Assembly (NCBI RefSeq): GCF_040829825.1
Contig: NZ_JBFOLH010000006.1
DNA from: Leadbetterella sp040829825
Lineage (GTDB): Bacteria; Bacteroidota; Bacteroidia; Cytophagales; Spirosomataceae
Length of the DNA: 64,000 nucleotides
Direction: 5' to 3' (one strand)
The notes below the pieces were generated by a model. The model was given only the letters and a program-made list of their open reading frames with translations, was not told the DNA's origin and ran no database searches. Below are positions 1-9,313 of this stretch, one piece after another (position 1 is the stretch's first letter; each line of letters opens with the position of its first letter). A program made the position numbers and the translations under genes.

Positions 1-59
1 GCTGTGAAGACCACAATCACAATAGACGGCCTTCTTATGGATATATCAGCTATTTTCAT
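1..59 (-). CDS. RND efflux transporter, N-terminal fragment
   Basis: Only the first 19 codons are inside the window; the gene continues beyond position 1. The reading starts MKIADISIRRPSIVIVV, which is the typical N-terminus of an inner-membrane RND pump of the AcrB/MexB type: a short amphipathic helix, the RRP motif, then the first membrane segment. It lies 34 bases downstream of the adaptor gene and on the same strand, completing a TolC-adaptor-RND tripartite drug efflux operon. Substrate cannot be judged from this fragment. Confidence 0.8.
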   Translation of the reverse strand, partial: MKIADISIRRPSIVIVVFT

Positions 60-93
60 ATTCTATTATTTTGTATGATAGGGGATAAGCCCG

Positions 94-1155
94 TTATTTC
101 TGAATTTCAATGGCAGCACCGTCCTGCAGGTTGATCTGTCCTGAAATGACGATGGTTTGGCCTGCTGAAAGTCCGTCAAGAATCTCTACGTTGTCACCGA
201 AAATGCTTCCGGGAGTCACATGGGTAAGCGTAACCGTATTGTTGCTGTTTACCACGTATACCTGGCCGTTTCTTACACTGCCCACAAATGCGGTACGGGG
301 AACGGTCAGGATAGGCGCTGTTTTTTCAAAATTGAAATTGGCCGATGCGTACATCCCTGATTTTACTTCTGATGCGCCGGCAGAGTTCAGCCTGATTTCA
401 ATAGGGAAATTCAGTGAATTATCGGCTTTTACTGAAATAAATGAAACCTGACCGCTGAAGGTTTTGTCAGGGAAAACCGGGATTTTAATGTCTACCCTGT
501 CGCCTTTCTTCAGCTGCACCACCTGCTTTTCATTGACATTTACGTTCAGCTTCAGGCTGGAAACGTCTACAATATCAAACAGCTTTGTTCCGGGAGAAGC
601 ATAAGAGCCCAGCTCAATATACTTTTTATTGATCACCCCGGAGATCGGTGCTTTGATGCTCACATCGCCGATTCTCTTCTGGATCTGGTCTATGCCGTTA
701 CGGGCATTTTTTACGGCCAGGTTGATCTCGTCTACCTGGGCCTGGGTAACTCCCCCTGTTTTCAGCGCGTTTTCGAGCCTTGTTTTATCGGTAAGAAGCT
801 TCTGGTACTGCTCATTGGCATTTTGCAGGTCAAGCGCAAGATATTTATCTTCTACTGTAGCAATGACCTGGCCTTTGGCCACGCGGTCGCCTTCTTTTAC
901 ACGGATAGAAGTGATCCTGCCTGACACTTCAGACATGAATTCGAGGTCCTGGTTGGGAACAAAGTTACCGTTGGCCACGAAGTCAAGGTCAATAGGCTTC
1001 ACTTCTGCGTTGCCCACTTTTACCAGTACGGCACCGCCGGCGGCATTCACCACGTCTACCTTGGCCTGGTTTTCTTTTTTGTTTTTGCTCAGGATATACG
1101 CAATGGCCCCTCCGAATCCTGCGAGAACGAGTATAGTAATGATAATACGTTTCAT
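94..1155 (-). CDS. RND efflux periplasmic adaptor (HlyD/AcrA family)
   Basis: 353 residues. An N-terminal hydrophobic anchor (about 4-22, MKRIIITILVLAGFGGAIAY) is followed by a lipoyl half (SGRITSIRVKEGDRVAKGQ, about 78-96), a short coiled hairpin (about 108-160), the second lipoyl half (IKAPISGVINKK) and a beta-barrel plus membrane-proximal domain. This is the order of a membrane fusion protein that bridges an RND pump and a TolC channel in the periplasm. It sits 15 bases after the tolC-like gene and 34 before the RND gene, so all three are likely one transcript. No lipobox is seen, so it is probably anchored by the N-terminal helix. Confidence 0.9.
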   Translation of the reverse strand: MKRIIITILVLAGFGGAIAYILSKNKKENQAKVDVVNAAGGAVLVKVGNAEVKPIDLDFVANGNFVPNQDLEFMSEVSGRITSIRVKEGDRVAKGQVIATVEDKYLALDLQNANEQYQKLLTDKTRLENALKTGGVTQAQVDEINLAVKNARNGIDQIQKRIGDVSIKAPISGVINKKYIELGSYASPGTKLFDIVDVSSLKLNVNVNEKQVVQLKKGDRVDIKIPVFPDKTFSGQVSFISVKADNSLNFPIEIRLNSAGASEVKSGMYASANFNFEKTAPILTVPRTAFVGSVRNGQVYVVNSNNTVTLTHVTPGSIFGDNVEILDGLSAGQTIVISGQINLQDGAAIEIQK

Positions 1156-1170
1156 TGTTTATTTTTTATT

Positions 1171-2523
1171 TTAGTTTATAGCCAGATTTTTGATCTCACC
1201 CCTGGCTTTCATTAATTCAATTTCAGCTACTTTGAATTGCAGCAGCGCATCGCTGTAAGCATTTTGTGTGCTGGTCAGCTCTGATTCTGCATTGAGCAGG
1301 TCGGTCAGGTTGACCAGGCCCAGGCGGAAGTTATTGTTGATGTTGTCATACACTTCTTTGGCCAGCTCCAGGTTGGCCCGCTGGTTCTGGATAGCTTCAA
1401 TGCTGTTCTGCATTTGAATTTTGGCATTGTCATAGGCCATTTTCAGGGCGTTGGAGGTCATGTTGATCTCCTCCTGGTTTTTCAGGATATCCACTTTGGC
1501 CTGATCCACCCGGGCTCTTTTGGCGCCACCGTCATAAATCGGGATATGAATGTTTAACGTGAAATTCAGCGTGCTGTAGTTCAGGGCGTTGCCGGTATAC
1601 AGGTTGAACCGGTTGCTTTGGGTGTTCTGCATGTACTGGCCGCTGATGGAGGCTGTAGGGAAGAACTCGGCTCTTTTGGCATCGCGGTTGAGGCCCAGGA
1701 GCTGTTCCTGCTTGCGCAGCACCTTAACGCTCAGAAGCGACTCAACGTCCAGCTGAGGATCAACCTTCAGGGTAGCTACCAGTGATTCGAGCTTCTGAAT
1801 GTCTTCATCCGGCAGCACAATGCTCTCTGACATGGGCATGGCCATTGAATATTTCAGCACGTTTTTCTGAAGCTCAATGGCATTCAACAGCTGGGCTTTC
1901 TGGGTTTCGAGATTCACCCGGTTCACTTTGATCCGGTCTACATCGATTTTCCGGCCGAGCCCGTTTTCGTACAGGCCCTGCAGCACCTCCTGGAGCTTGC
2001 TGATGCGCGCCAGGTTGTCATCAATCAGTCCCAGCTTATGCTGGTTCACCAGCACCTGGTAGTAATTGGTAGCTACCTGCTGAACCACGTTCTCTTCGCT
2101 GAGATCCTTCATCAGGTTATAAAATTCAGCACTGCTGCGTGCGGCTTTCAGGCCCGTAAAAAGCTGCTGGTTATACAGCTGCTGGCTGAGCTGGAGGTTG
2201 GTCATGGCGTTCCAGGTTTGTCCTGCCTTGATGGCGATGAACTCGCCCGGTGTACCGCCGAAAGCCTCTGCAGGCAGTACAAATTGCTGTACCACAGGGT
2301 TTAGCGTAATGCTGGAAACGGCGCTCAGCTGGGGTTTGGCACTTGCTCTTGTCTCCTTGACCACGTTCAGGCCGTTTTCAATATCCAGGCGTGCCTTTTT
2401 GATGGTCTCACTGTTCGCCAGCGAATATTTAATGGCCTCCTGTAAGGTGAGTGTTGTTTGTCCGTTAGACCGGAGTGCGGAAACCAACAGGAATATCCCC
2501 GCAATTAAAATTCTTGATTTCAT
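1171..2523 (-). CDS. TolC family outer membrane efflux protein
   Basis: 450 residues with a signal peptide (MKSRILIAGIFLLVSALRSNG, cut near residue 21) and two repeated long-helix halves typical of outer membrane efflux proteins (OEP family). The sequence LTLQEAIKYSLANSETIKKA just after the signal is the usual start of the first OEP repeat, and NLTDLLNAESELTSTQNAYS near the C-terminus is the conserved end of the second. It forms the outer-membrane exit duct for the adaptor and RND pump encoded directly downstream. First gene of this minus-strand operon; upstream (2598-2605) there is a degenerate -7-like GAACTTTG on the minus strand without a convincing -33 box. Confidence 0.9.
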   Translation of the reverse strand: MKSRILIAGIFLLVSALRSNGQTTLTLQEAIKYSLANSETIKKARLDIENGLNVVKETRASAKPQLSAVSSITLNPVVQQFVLPAEAFGGTPGEFIAIKAGQTWNAMTNLQLSQQLYNQQLFTGLKAARSSAEFYNLMKDLSEENVVQQVATNYYQVLVNQHKLGLIDDNLARISKLQEVLQGLYENGLGRKIDVDRIKVNRVNLETQKAQLLNAIELQKNVLKYSMAMPMSESIVLPDEDIQKLESLVATLKVDPQLDVESLLSVKVLRKQEQLLGLNRDAKRAEFFPTASISGQYMQNTQSNRFNLYTGNALNYSTLNFTLNIHIPIYDGGAKRARVDQAKVDILKNQEEINMTSNALKMAYDNAKIQMQNSIEAIQNQRANLELAKEVYDNINNNFRLGLVNLTDLLNAESELTSTQNAYSDALLQFKVAEIELMKARGEIKNLAIN

Positions 2524-2747
2524 CCAATGAGTGTTTTGTTGAACTGTAAAAACAGTGTTAATCAGTTAAGTATAGCTTTATACTGTATTTCGGGGGGCAA
2601 AGTTCGGTAAGTTTTTTTTCCATAAAAATATAAATTCGTTTAAACGGACATTTTTGAGTTTGAAATTCATGGTTACAGGCACAAAGATGACAGCAGCGGG
2701 TGACAACCTTATGTCAGCAGGCTGTGCTGATTTTGAACCGGAGAGCT

Positions 2748-3503
2748 TCATTTTCCTTCCAGCCAGTTCATCAGCGGGGTATGTTTTTCCTTGCTTACGG
2801 TGATGGTTTCTTCATGCGGAATGCTCAGGATAAGGGCCAGCTTCCGGGCACCGTAGTTCTCTATTGACCGGATGGCGCTGCGGTTCACCAGGTATTGGCG
2901 GTTGGCCCGGAAGAAGCCTGAGCCCAGCCTCGACTCCAGGTCATCCAGCGTGCGGGTGATAAAATACGACTTCTCGTCAAAGGTTTTGAGCAGGATGGTT
3001 TCGTTGCGTATACAGATCAGCGCAATGTCTTTTTCAGAAACGGGAATGATCTGGTCTTTGTAATGCACCAGTACCGAGGTGATACGGGGGCGCTGATCCA
3101 GTGCGTACAACAGGGCCTCCAGGTTATTAGGAGAGGGAGCCAGCATCTTTTTCAGGTTTTTGTATTTGTCGAGCGCGGTTCTGATGGTATGGACAGAAAA
3201 CGGCTTCAGGATGTAATCAATACCGTTGGTTTTGAAGGCATTCAGCGCATATTCATCGTAAGCCGTGCAGAAAATCACCGGGATTTCAGATTTTCTTTCC
3301 CGGAAGATCTCGAAGCTGAGACCATCACCCAGCTGGATGTCGGAGAAGATCAGGTCGGCTTCTACCGGCCCGTTAAAATAATTCAGAGCCTCTTTTACCG
3401 AACTCAGCGTGGCCACAATCTCGGCCCCCGGTTCTGAGCGCTGTATGGTTTCTGCCAGGTCTTCGGCAGTAAGCTTTTCGTCTTCAATGATGATGATTTT
3501 CAT
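2748..3503 (-). CDS. LytTR family response regulator
   Basis: 251 residues. The N-terminal receiver domain has acidic residues E7-D8, phosphoacceptor D55 (LIFSDIQLGDG), T80 and K100 (YILKPF). The C-terminal domain (about 145-245) is a LytTR DNA-binding domain (FFRANRQYLVNRSAI is the typical core). It should be phosphorylated by the histidine kinase encoded just upstream, whose TGA overlaps this ATG by four bases (ATGA), which points to translational coupling. The target genes are unknown; the efflux operon starts about 225 bases away on the same strand and is a possible target, but that is only proximity. Confidence 0.92.
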   Translation of the reverse strand: MKIIIIEDEKLTAEDLAETIQRSEPGAEIVATLSSVKEALNYFNGPVEADLIFSDIQLGDGLSFEIFRERKSEIPVIFCTAYDEYALNAFKTNGIDYILKPFSVHTIRTALDKYKNLKKMLAPSPNNLEALLYALDQRPRITSVLVHYKDQIIPVSEKDIALICIRNETILLKTFDEKSYFITRTLDDLESRLGSGFFRANRQYLVNRSAIRSIENYGARKLALILSIPHEETITVSKEKHTPLMNWLEGK

Positions 3504-4600
3504 AATTCTACGGTTTCAATGGTGGGAGATAGCAGGTTTTCGGCATCGAGAAGCTTGATCTTTACAATAAATTCCTCCCGGTTTTCGATGATCTGAACGG
3601 TGTCTCCCGAAAGAATCCGGTACCGTTCGGAAAGATTGCTGAGTCCGTTCCCGGTAGACTCCGACAACGACCTCTTGGGTTGCAGGTTATTTTTTACTTC
3701 GACCCATCCGCCGGTATCCGAGATCTGTATATGCAGGGGCGAAACGGCGGTTAATTCATTGTGCTTGATGGCATTTTCCAGCAGGGGCTGCAGCGAAAAA
3801 ACAGGCAGGTAACCGGCCTCTTTATCGGTAATATTCACCTCGTAACGAAGCGCATTCCCGAAGCGGATCTTCTGCATCTCCATGTAATCGTGGCAGATTT
3901 TCAATTCTTCTGCCAGCGGAACCAGCACTTTTTTGTTCTGGGTGACCGAAGCCCGCAGGAAATCGGAAAGGCTGATCAGGTATTCTTCAGCCGTATCCGG
4001 GTATTTCCGGATCAGCGATTTGAGTACATTCAGCGCATTGAAAAGAAAATGCGGCTGGATCTGCTGCCGCAATAGCTGGTTGACGGTTTCGGCATTGACT
4101 GTACGCAGGTGCGAGTTTTCCAGGTCTACCTTTACCTTCATATCCTGGAGAATAATAAAATTATGCAGGAAATAGGTCATGGTATAAATGACCGTGCTGG
4201 CAATAAAAAAGAAAAGGTATATCCAATTGCCCAGCCGGGCCATTTCTTCACGAACAAATACGGCCGATATAAAACCTTTGTCGACCAGGTAAGCATACAG
4301 GAAATGGAACCCGAAGAAAATAGCGGTTGTGCAAATAACGCCGCAGAGAAAATGCTGTTTGTTGTTGATCGATACGTAGCTGTCGCGGAGCGGGCTTTTG
4401 TTGTAAAACCCTTTGAGCAGGCAGAGGTTAAGCAGGCTGAAACTGTAAAAAAGCAGGAAATTGCTTATCACCCGGTATATGACCGAAGACCAGATCTCTT
4501 CCTGCATAAAAGACCCCAGAAAAGAAATCAGCGAAACCGTGAGGGCAAAGACGAAGCTGTATTTCAGAATATTGTGAACAGGAATTTCATAATCTTTCAT
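3500..4600 (-). CDS. LytS-type sensor histidine kinase
   Basis: 366 residues from the ATG at 4600 (MKDYEIPVHN); a TTG six codons earlier is possible, but a -7-like TACCTTTG at 4605-4612 (minus) makes it unlikely. Four hydrophobic segments (roughly 15-35, 45-65, 85-108 and 126-148) precede a His_kinase domain with the phospho-histidine in QQIQPHFLFNALNVLKSL (H184) and an ATPase domain with PLLENAIKHN and NGLSNLSERYRIL. This is the YehU/LytS layout seen all over Bacteroidota. The signal is unknown because the membrane part has no named sensor domain. Overlaps its response regulator by four bases. Confidence 0.9.
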   Translation of the reverse strand: MKDYEIPVHNILKYSFVFALTVSLISFLGSFMQEEIWSSVIYRVISNFLLFYSFSLLNLCLLKGFYNKSPLRDSYVSINNKQHFLCGVICTTAIFFGFHFLYAYLVDKGFISAVFVREEMARLGNWIYLFFFIASTVIYTMTYFLHNFIILQDMKVKVDLENSHLRTVNAETVNQLLRQQIQPHFLFNALNVLKSLIRKYPDTAEEYLISLSDFLRASVTQNKKVLVPLAEELKICHDYMEMQKIRFGNALRYEVNITDKEAGYLPVFSLQPLLENAIKHNELTAVSPLHIQISDTGGWVEVKNNLQPKRSLSESTGNGLSNLSERYRILSGDTVQIIENREEFIVKIKLLDAENLLSPTIETVEL

Positions 4601-4843
4601 ACGGCAAAGGTACAGCAATAGCTCCGGCCGGTAAAGTATATTTGTTGCAAAGCGGACAAAACCGGCTGTGAGTCAACCGGGTGGCAGAGGCAGGAGGGAA
4701 GACACGGAGCAGGCTCTTTTTACCGGCATATTCTTAAAAATTTAGTTACTATTGCCTGCTCTTCTGAATTATTTGTAAATTACGGCCGGTTCCGGTGCTA
4801 CACAAAATGTCCGGAGAACATGTAAACAACCAACATTTCAGAC

Positions 4844-7657
4844 ATGAAACGACAAATCATCTGCCTGGTACTCATTTCACTGGTAAGCTCGTGGACATTT
4901 GCGCAAAAAATTGATTTATCCGATAAGCTACCCATGGACCCCGCCGTGAGAACAGGAAAGCTGCCTAACGGGCTCACCTATTACATCCGGAAAAATACCG
5001 AACCTAAAAACCGGGCGGAGCTCCGGCTGGTGGTTAAGGCAGGGTCTATCCTTGAAACGGAAGAGCAACGCGGACTTGCCCATTTTATGGAGCACATGAA
5101 TTTTAACGGCACCACGAATTTCCCCAAAAATGAGCTGGTGAATTTCCTGGAGAAAAGCGGGATCAAGTTTGGCGCCGACCTCAATGCCTATACCGGGTTT
5201 GATGAAACCGTATATATGCTGCCTGTACCTACCGATACCCTCGGCAAGCTGGAAAAATACCTTTCCGTACTGGCCGACTGGTCGGGTAACGCTACCCTGG
5301 ATCCGGCCGAGATCGACAAAGAGCGGGGAGTGATCATGGAGGAAGCCCGCCTGGGGAAAGGAGCCGGGCAGCGCATCAATGATAAGCTCTACCCCGTGGT
5401 ATTCCGGGGCTCGCGCTATGCCGAACGTTTGCCGATAGGGCTGGAAAATGTTATCCTGCATGCGCCGTATGACCAGTTTAAGAAATTTAAGGAAGAGTGG
5501 TACCGGCCTAACCTGCAGGCTGTGGTGGCGGTAGGTGATTTTGACCCGGCCGTGGTGGAAGGCATGATCAAAAAGCTTTTCAGCGGGTTTAAAAACCCGG
5601 CAAAACCCCGGCCGAGAACCCGGTACACCGTGCCGCTGTCAGGTGGAACAGATGCCGTGGTGATCACCGACAAGGAACAACCTTACAGTATGGTGCAGCT
5701 CTTCTACCTGCAGCCCGAACGGAAGGAGATCACGGCTGCCAACCGCCGCGAAGCCATCATTCGTTCGCTGTTTAATACCATGATCAGCCGAAGGCTGAGC
5801 GAGCTGCAGCAGAAGGCTGATCCGCCTTTCCAGTTCGGAATGAGCGGTTATTCTTCTTTCCTGGCCGGGCTGGATGCCCTGAACGCAATAGCCGTAGCCA
5901 AAGGAAACGACGTGGAGAAAGCCCTGATCGCTGTGCTGGATGAAAATCATCGGGCCGCTCAGTTCGGCTTTACCGGGGGTGAGCTTGAAAGAGCAAAACT
6001 GTCGTACAAAACCGGTGTGGAAAAGCAGTTTGCCGAGAGAGATAAGACGAGGTCGGCTTCGTATGTGGATGAGCTGGTGCAATGTTTTCTTGATGACGTG
6101 GTGATGACCGATATTTCGTACGATAAGGCCTTTGTTGACCAATACCTCGACGGCATCGGGCTGGAAGAGGTGAACGCCTTTGTAAAGCAGGTCATCACCA
6201 AAGAAAACCGGGTACTGGCCCTGATCGGGCCTGAAGCGGCCAAAGATGCCCTGCCCGGGCCAGACCGCTTAAAGCAATTGCTGGATAACACCGGTTCAGC
6301 CGTTACCGCCTATGTGGATGAGGCTGTGGCCGCATCGCTGGTAGAGAAAATTCCGGCACCGGGAAAGATCCGTTCGGAAAAACAGGTGCCGGAAGTGGGT
6401 GTCACCGAGCTCATTTTTGAGAACGGGGTGAAGGTCAACCTGAAGCCTACCGACTTTAAGAACGATGAGATCGTATTTCGCGGAAGCCGGTGGGGAGGCA
6501 CCTCGCTGTATCCGGATGCAGAAGCCGATAACGCAACGTACGCTTCCTTTGTAGCTTCAAACAGCGGAAACGGGAACCTGACCGTGCCGCAGCTTACTAA
6601 ATTTATGGCAGGCAAGGTGGCACGCGTCAATGTTACGATAGGAAATATCTCGGAAAATATCTCGGGCATGGCCAGCGTGAAAGACTTCGAGACCGCGCTT
6701 CAGCTGCTATATAATAAATTTACGAACAATCACCTCGACAAAGAGGTGGTTGCCGGAGCCATAGGAAACCAGCGCGACTACCTGGCCAACCTGGAAGCCA
6801 CCCCCACACCGGAAAAGGTGTACAGCGACACGCTTCAGTCGGTTATTTACAATCATAACCCCCGTGTGCGACCCATGACCTCTGCGCGCTGGGCAGCCCT
6901 TGACCCTGAACGGTCTATGGAGATTTTCAAAGAACGTTTCGCCGATGCGTCAGGCTTTGAGTTCACTTTTGCAGGAAACTTTGATGTGGAAAAGATGAAA
7001 CTCCTGCTGGCCGTTTATCTCGGAAGTCTGCCGTCAACCGGTAAAAAACCGGCTTATAAAGACCTGGGCCTGTACCCGGCAGAAGGAAAAATAGCCAAAA
7101 CCGTGAAAAAGGGAAGCGAAGACAAGGCCAATGTTACCCTGATCTTGTCCGGTGAATATGCGGCAAACGATACCGACGAGCTGTTGCTTTCGGCAGTAGG
7201 GGAGATCCTGCAGATCAAGCTGACCGAGAAGCTGCGCGAGGAAGAAGGCGGGGTATACTCGCCGTATGCCAGCATGCGGTATAACCGGTTCCCGTCGGCC
7301 CGCTACCAGCTGATAGTAGGTTTCGGCTGTGCTCCGGCCAATGTGGAGAAGCTGGTAGCCCTTACGCTGGAAGAGATCCGGAAAATCCGGGAAAACGGGG
7401 GCTCCCGCGAAGACATTGAAAAGTATGTCAGTAACGAAAAGCTGAATTTCCAGACCAACCTGAAAAATAATAATTACTGGGTAAGCGCGTTAGCCGATAA
7501 ATACCAGAAGGACGGCGACATCCGGACCATCCCGTATGCCGATAAAAACCTGGAAAAAGTAACGGTGGAAAGTACGCGGGCGATTGCGCAGAAATACCTG
7601 GAGGGTGAAAACTTTATCCGTGTGGTACTTTTGCCGGAAAACACCCCTCCCCATTAA
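4844..7657 (+). CDS. M16 family zinc metallopeptidase
   Basis: 937 residues with a Sec signal peptide (MKRQIICLVLISLVSSWTFA). The inverted zinc motif HFMEH (H80, E83, H84) and the distal ligand E160 (IDKERGVIMEEARLG) are intact, so the N-terminal M16 domain should be an active peptidase. A second, non-catalytic M16 half follows (about 520-930), giving the single-chain pitrilysin-like layout. Probably periplasmic or lipid-free secreted, degrading peptides. It is the first gene of a plus-strand pair; the thioredoxin-like gene starts 13 bases after the stop. Upstream 4620-4843 shows no confident promoter, only a weak TTG (4752-4754) and TAAATTAC pair. Confidence 0.92.
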   Translation: MKRQIICLVLISLVSSWTFAQKIDLSDKLPMDPAVRTGKLPNGLTYYIRKNTEPKNRAELRLVVKAGSILETEEQRGLAHFMEHMNFNGTTNFPKNELVNFLEKSGIKFGADLNAYTGFDETVYMLPVPTDTLGKLEKYLSVLADWSGNATLDPAEIDKERGVIMEEARLGKGAGQRINDKLYPVVFRGSRYAERLPIGLENVILHAPYDQFKKFKEEWYRPNLQAVVAVGDFDPAVVEGMIKKLFSGFKNPAKPRPRTRYTVPLSGGTDAVVITDKEQPYSMVQLFYLQPERKEITAANRREAIIRSLFNTMISRRLSELQQKADPPFQFGMSGYSSFLAGLDALNAIAVAKGNDVEKALIAVLDENHRAAQFGFTGGELERAKLSYKTGVEKQFAERDKTRSASYVDELVQCFLDDVVMTDISYDKAFVDQYLDGIGLEEVNAFVKQVITKENRVLALIGPEAAKDALPGPDRLKQLLDNTGSAVTAYVDEAVAASLVEKIPAPGKIRSEKQVPEVGVTELIFENGVKVNLKPTDFKNDEIVFRGSRWGGTSLYPDAEADNATYASFVASNSGNGNLTVPQLTKFMAGKVARVNVTIGNISENISGMASVKDFETALQLLYNKFTNNHLDKEVVAGAIGNQRDYLANLEATPTPEKVYSDTLQSVIYNHNPRVRPMTSARWAALDPERSMEIFKERFADASGFEFTFAGNFDVEKMKLLLAVYLGSLPSTGKKPAYKDLGLYPAEGKIAKTVKKGSEDKANVTLILSGEYAANDTDELLLSAVGEILQIKLTEKLREEEGGVYSPYASMRYNRFPSARYQLIVGFGCAPANVEKLVALTLEEIRKIRENGGSREDIEKYVSNEKLNFQTNLKNNNYWVSALADKYQKDGDIRTIPYADKNLEKVTVESTRAIAQKYLEGENFIRVVLLPENTPPH

Positions 7658-7670
7658 ACCCTTTTTAACT

Positions 7671-8234
7671 ATGGCACTTACAGCATCCAATATGATGAAC
7701 TTAGGGACAGCGGCGCCTGGCTTCTGTCTGCCGGATGTCATTAGCGGGAAAGAGCTTTCGCTCGAAGAGCTCCGGGGTACAAAAGGTACGCTCATCATGT
7801 TTATTTGTAACCATTGTCCCTATGTGATCCATGTAATGCCGGAGATCATCCGCCTGGCCGCCGATTACCGGTCACAGGGCATCGGGTTGGTGGCCATCAG
7901 CTCGAACGATGTGGTGGCGTATCCCGAAGACTCCCCGGGGAAAATGAAGGAATTTGCCGGCACCTGGGAAATGGCGTTTCCGTACCTGTACGATGAAACG
8001 CAGCAGGTGGCCCGGGCTTATGATGCTGCCTGTACGCCTGATTTCTATTTGTTTGACAGCGAGTTAAAGCTGGCTTATCGTGGCCGGCTTGATGAGTCGC
8101 GGCCGCGGGTGGAGAACCCGAAACCCCTGACCGGGAAAGACCTGAGAGGAGCGCTGAATGCGCTTTTGTCGGGTCAGCTTCTCTCCGAAATCCAGTTTCC
8201 GAGCATGGGTTGCAATATCAAATGGAAGAGCTAG
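7671..8234 (+). CDS. Thioredoxin-like (AhpC/TSA type) protein
   Basis: 187 residues from the ATG at 7671. A thioredoxin fold with the active-site motif CNHCPYV (C46, C49) and the TPDFYLFD cis-proline segment marks it as a peroxiredoxin-like thioredoxin family protein of the kind found in many Bacteroidota. No signal peptide is seen, so it is probably cytoplasmic. The stop overlaps the convergent gene: the palindrome CTAG at 8231-8234 provides a TAG stop on both strands. It follows the M16 peptidase by 13 bases and is probably co-transcribed with it; no functional link is evident. Confidence 0.85.
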   Translation: MALTASNMMNLGTAAPGFCLPDVISGKELSLEELRGTKGTLIMFICNHCPYVIHVMPEIIRLAADYRSQGIGLVAISSNDVVAYPEDSPGKMKEFAGTWEMAFPYLYDETQQVARAYDAACTPDFYLFDSELKLAYRGRLDESRPRVENPKPLTGKDLRGALNALLSGQLLSEIQFPSMGCNIKWKS

Positions 8235-9313
8235 CTTTTGTTGCCAAAAACCTCCTGTACGGCTTTGAGGAAGTCCCGGCCGAATTTTACGCAGGGTTCA
8301 AGGTGGTTGCCCTCGGCCCACTCGTTCCAGGAGTTGACAAAAACAATCTGCTCTTCTTCCGGGAAATCTTTTACATCGTTCAGGGCATCAACCAGTGATG
8401 CTTTAAAGTCTTCCACGTTCTGGTTGGCCAGGATCACGGCATTTTTCCCTTTCCTTGCCGTGTTATCAAACCCCACCATGGGGCAGGGGAAACCTTTGTA
8501 CCGGATCTTGTGGATACGGGCCCTTTCTTTGTACTGCTTATAATCGTATACTTTCAACGTAGGGTTAAGAATGCCCTGCATCAGGTTCCGGATCATCCGT
8601 TTGGGGGTGAAGCCGTCTATCCAGAACTCCGACAACAGGTTATGGCGGGTCTGGAAATGAATGGCGCAGTCGAAACCGATATCTGCCGGGTTTTTATCCG
8701 GGTCGTGCGAGTTGCTCCCCACAAAATAAGGTTTCGGGATCCCGTTTTCCCGGCACACCTCTTCAAAAATGGCAATCATACGAGGGGCATCCGGGAGATC
8801 AAAAGGCTTGTAGACCAGGAACAGGGGGCGCCCGTTGATCTTGATATATCTTTCGTCTTTGAATGAACTCACCAGCCACTCGGCATGTGCGCGGTGGTCT
8901 TCATCGCTGTATTTCTGTTCGATCAGCTTGACACTTTCCTGCTCTTTGCCTTCCCACCGCCGCGACCAGCTTTCGTTGGCCCAGAAGTAGCAGAAAGGAA
9001 AATCGGGCTTCCCGGAGGCAAGCACTTCATCAATGGGCTGATGGAGCAGTCTTTTTCCTGAAAACCAGTAATGGTAATAGCAGAAACCGTCTATACCGTA
9101 TTCACGGGCCATTTGCGCCTGGGCCTCGCGGGTTTCCGGTACTCTTAAATCATAATAGCCGTTATCGGTGGGAAGCTGAGGCTGGTAATGCCCTTTAAAC
9201 AGGGGCCGGGCCGCTGAAACATTGGTCCATTCTGTAAATCCTTTCCCCCACCAGGCGTCATTTTCAGGAACAGGATGGTACTGCGGCAAATAAATTGCTA
9301 AGGCTTTTGGCAT
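8231..9313 (-). CDS. WbsX-like / glycoside hydrolase 99-like protein
   Basis: 360 residues beginning MPKALAIYLPQYHPVPEND, followed by WWGKGFTEWTNV and GIDGFCYYHYWFSGKRLL. These blocks are the signature of the WbsX family, a GH99-like TIM-barrel domain common in O-antigen, capsule and cell-wall rhamnan clusters. The C-terminal VNSWNEWAEGNHLEPC block is also family-typical. Its start abuts the stop of the upstream oxygenase gene (9314) with no gap, so the two are co-transcribed. The activity is not certain: members are annotated both as glycosyltransferases and as hydrolases. Cytoplasmic, no signal peptide. Confidence 0.85.
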   Translation of the reverse strand: MPKALAIYLPQYHPVPENDAWWGKGFTEWTNVSAARPLFKGHYQPQLPTDNGYYDLRVPETREAQAQMAREYGIDGFCYYHYWFSGKRLLHQPIDEVLASGKPDFPFCYFWANESWSRRWEGKEQESVKLIEQKYSDEDHRAHAEWLVSSFKDERYIKINGRPLFLVYKPFDLPDAPRMIAIFEEVCRENGIPKPYFVGSNSHDPDKNPADIGFDCAIHFQTRHNLLSEFWIDGFTPKRMIRNLMQGILNPTLKVYDYKQYKERARIHKIRYKGFPCPMVGFDNTARKGKNAVILANQNVEDFKASLVDALNDVKDFPEEEQIVFVNSWNEWAEGNHLEPCVKFGRDFLKAVQEVFGNKS

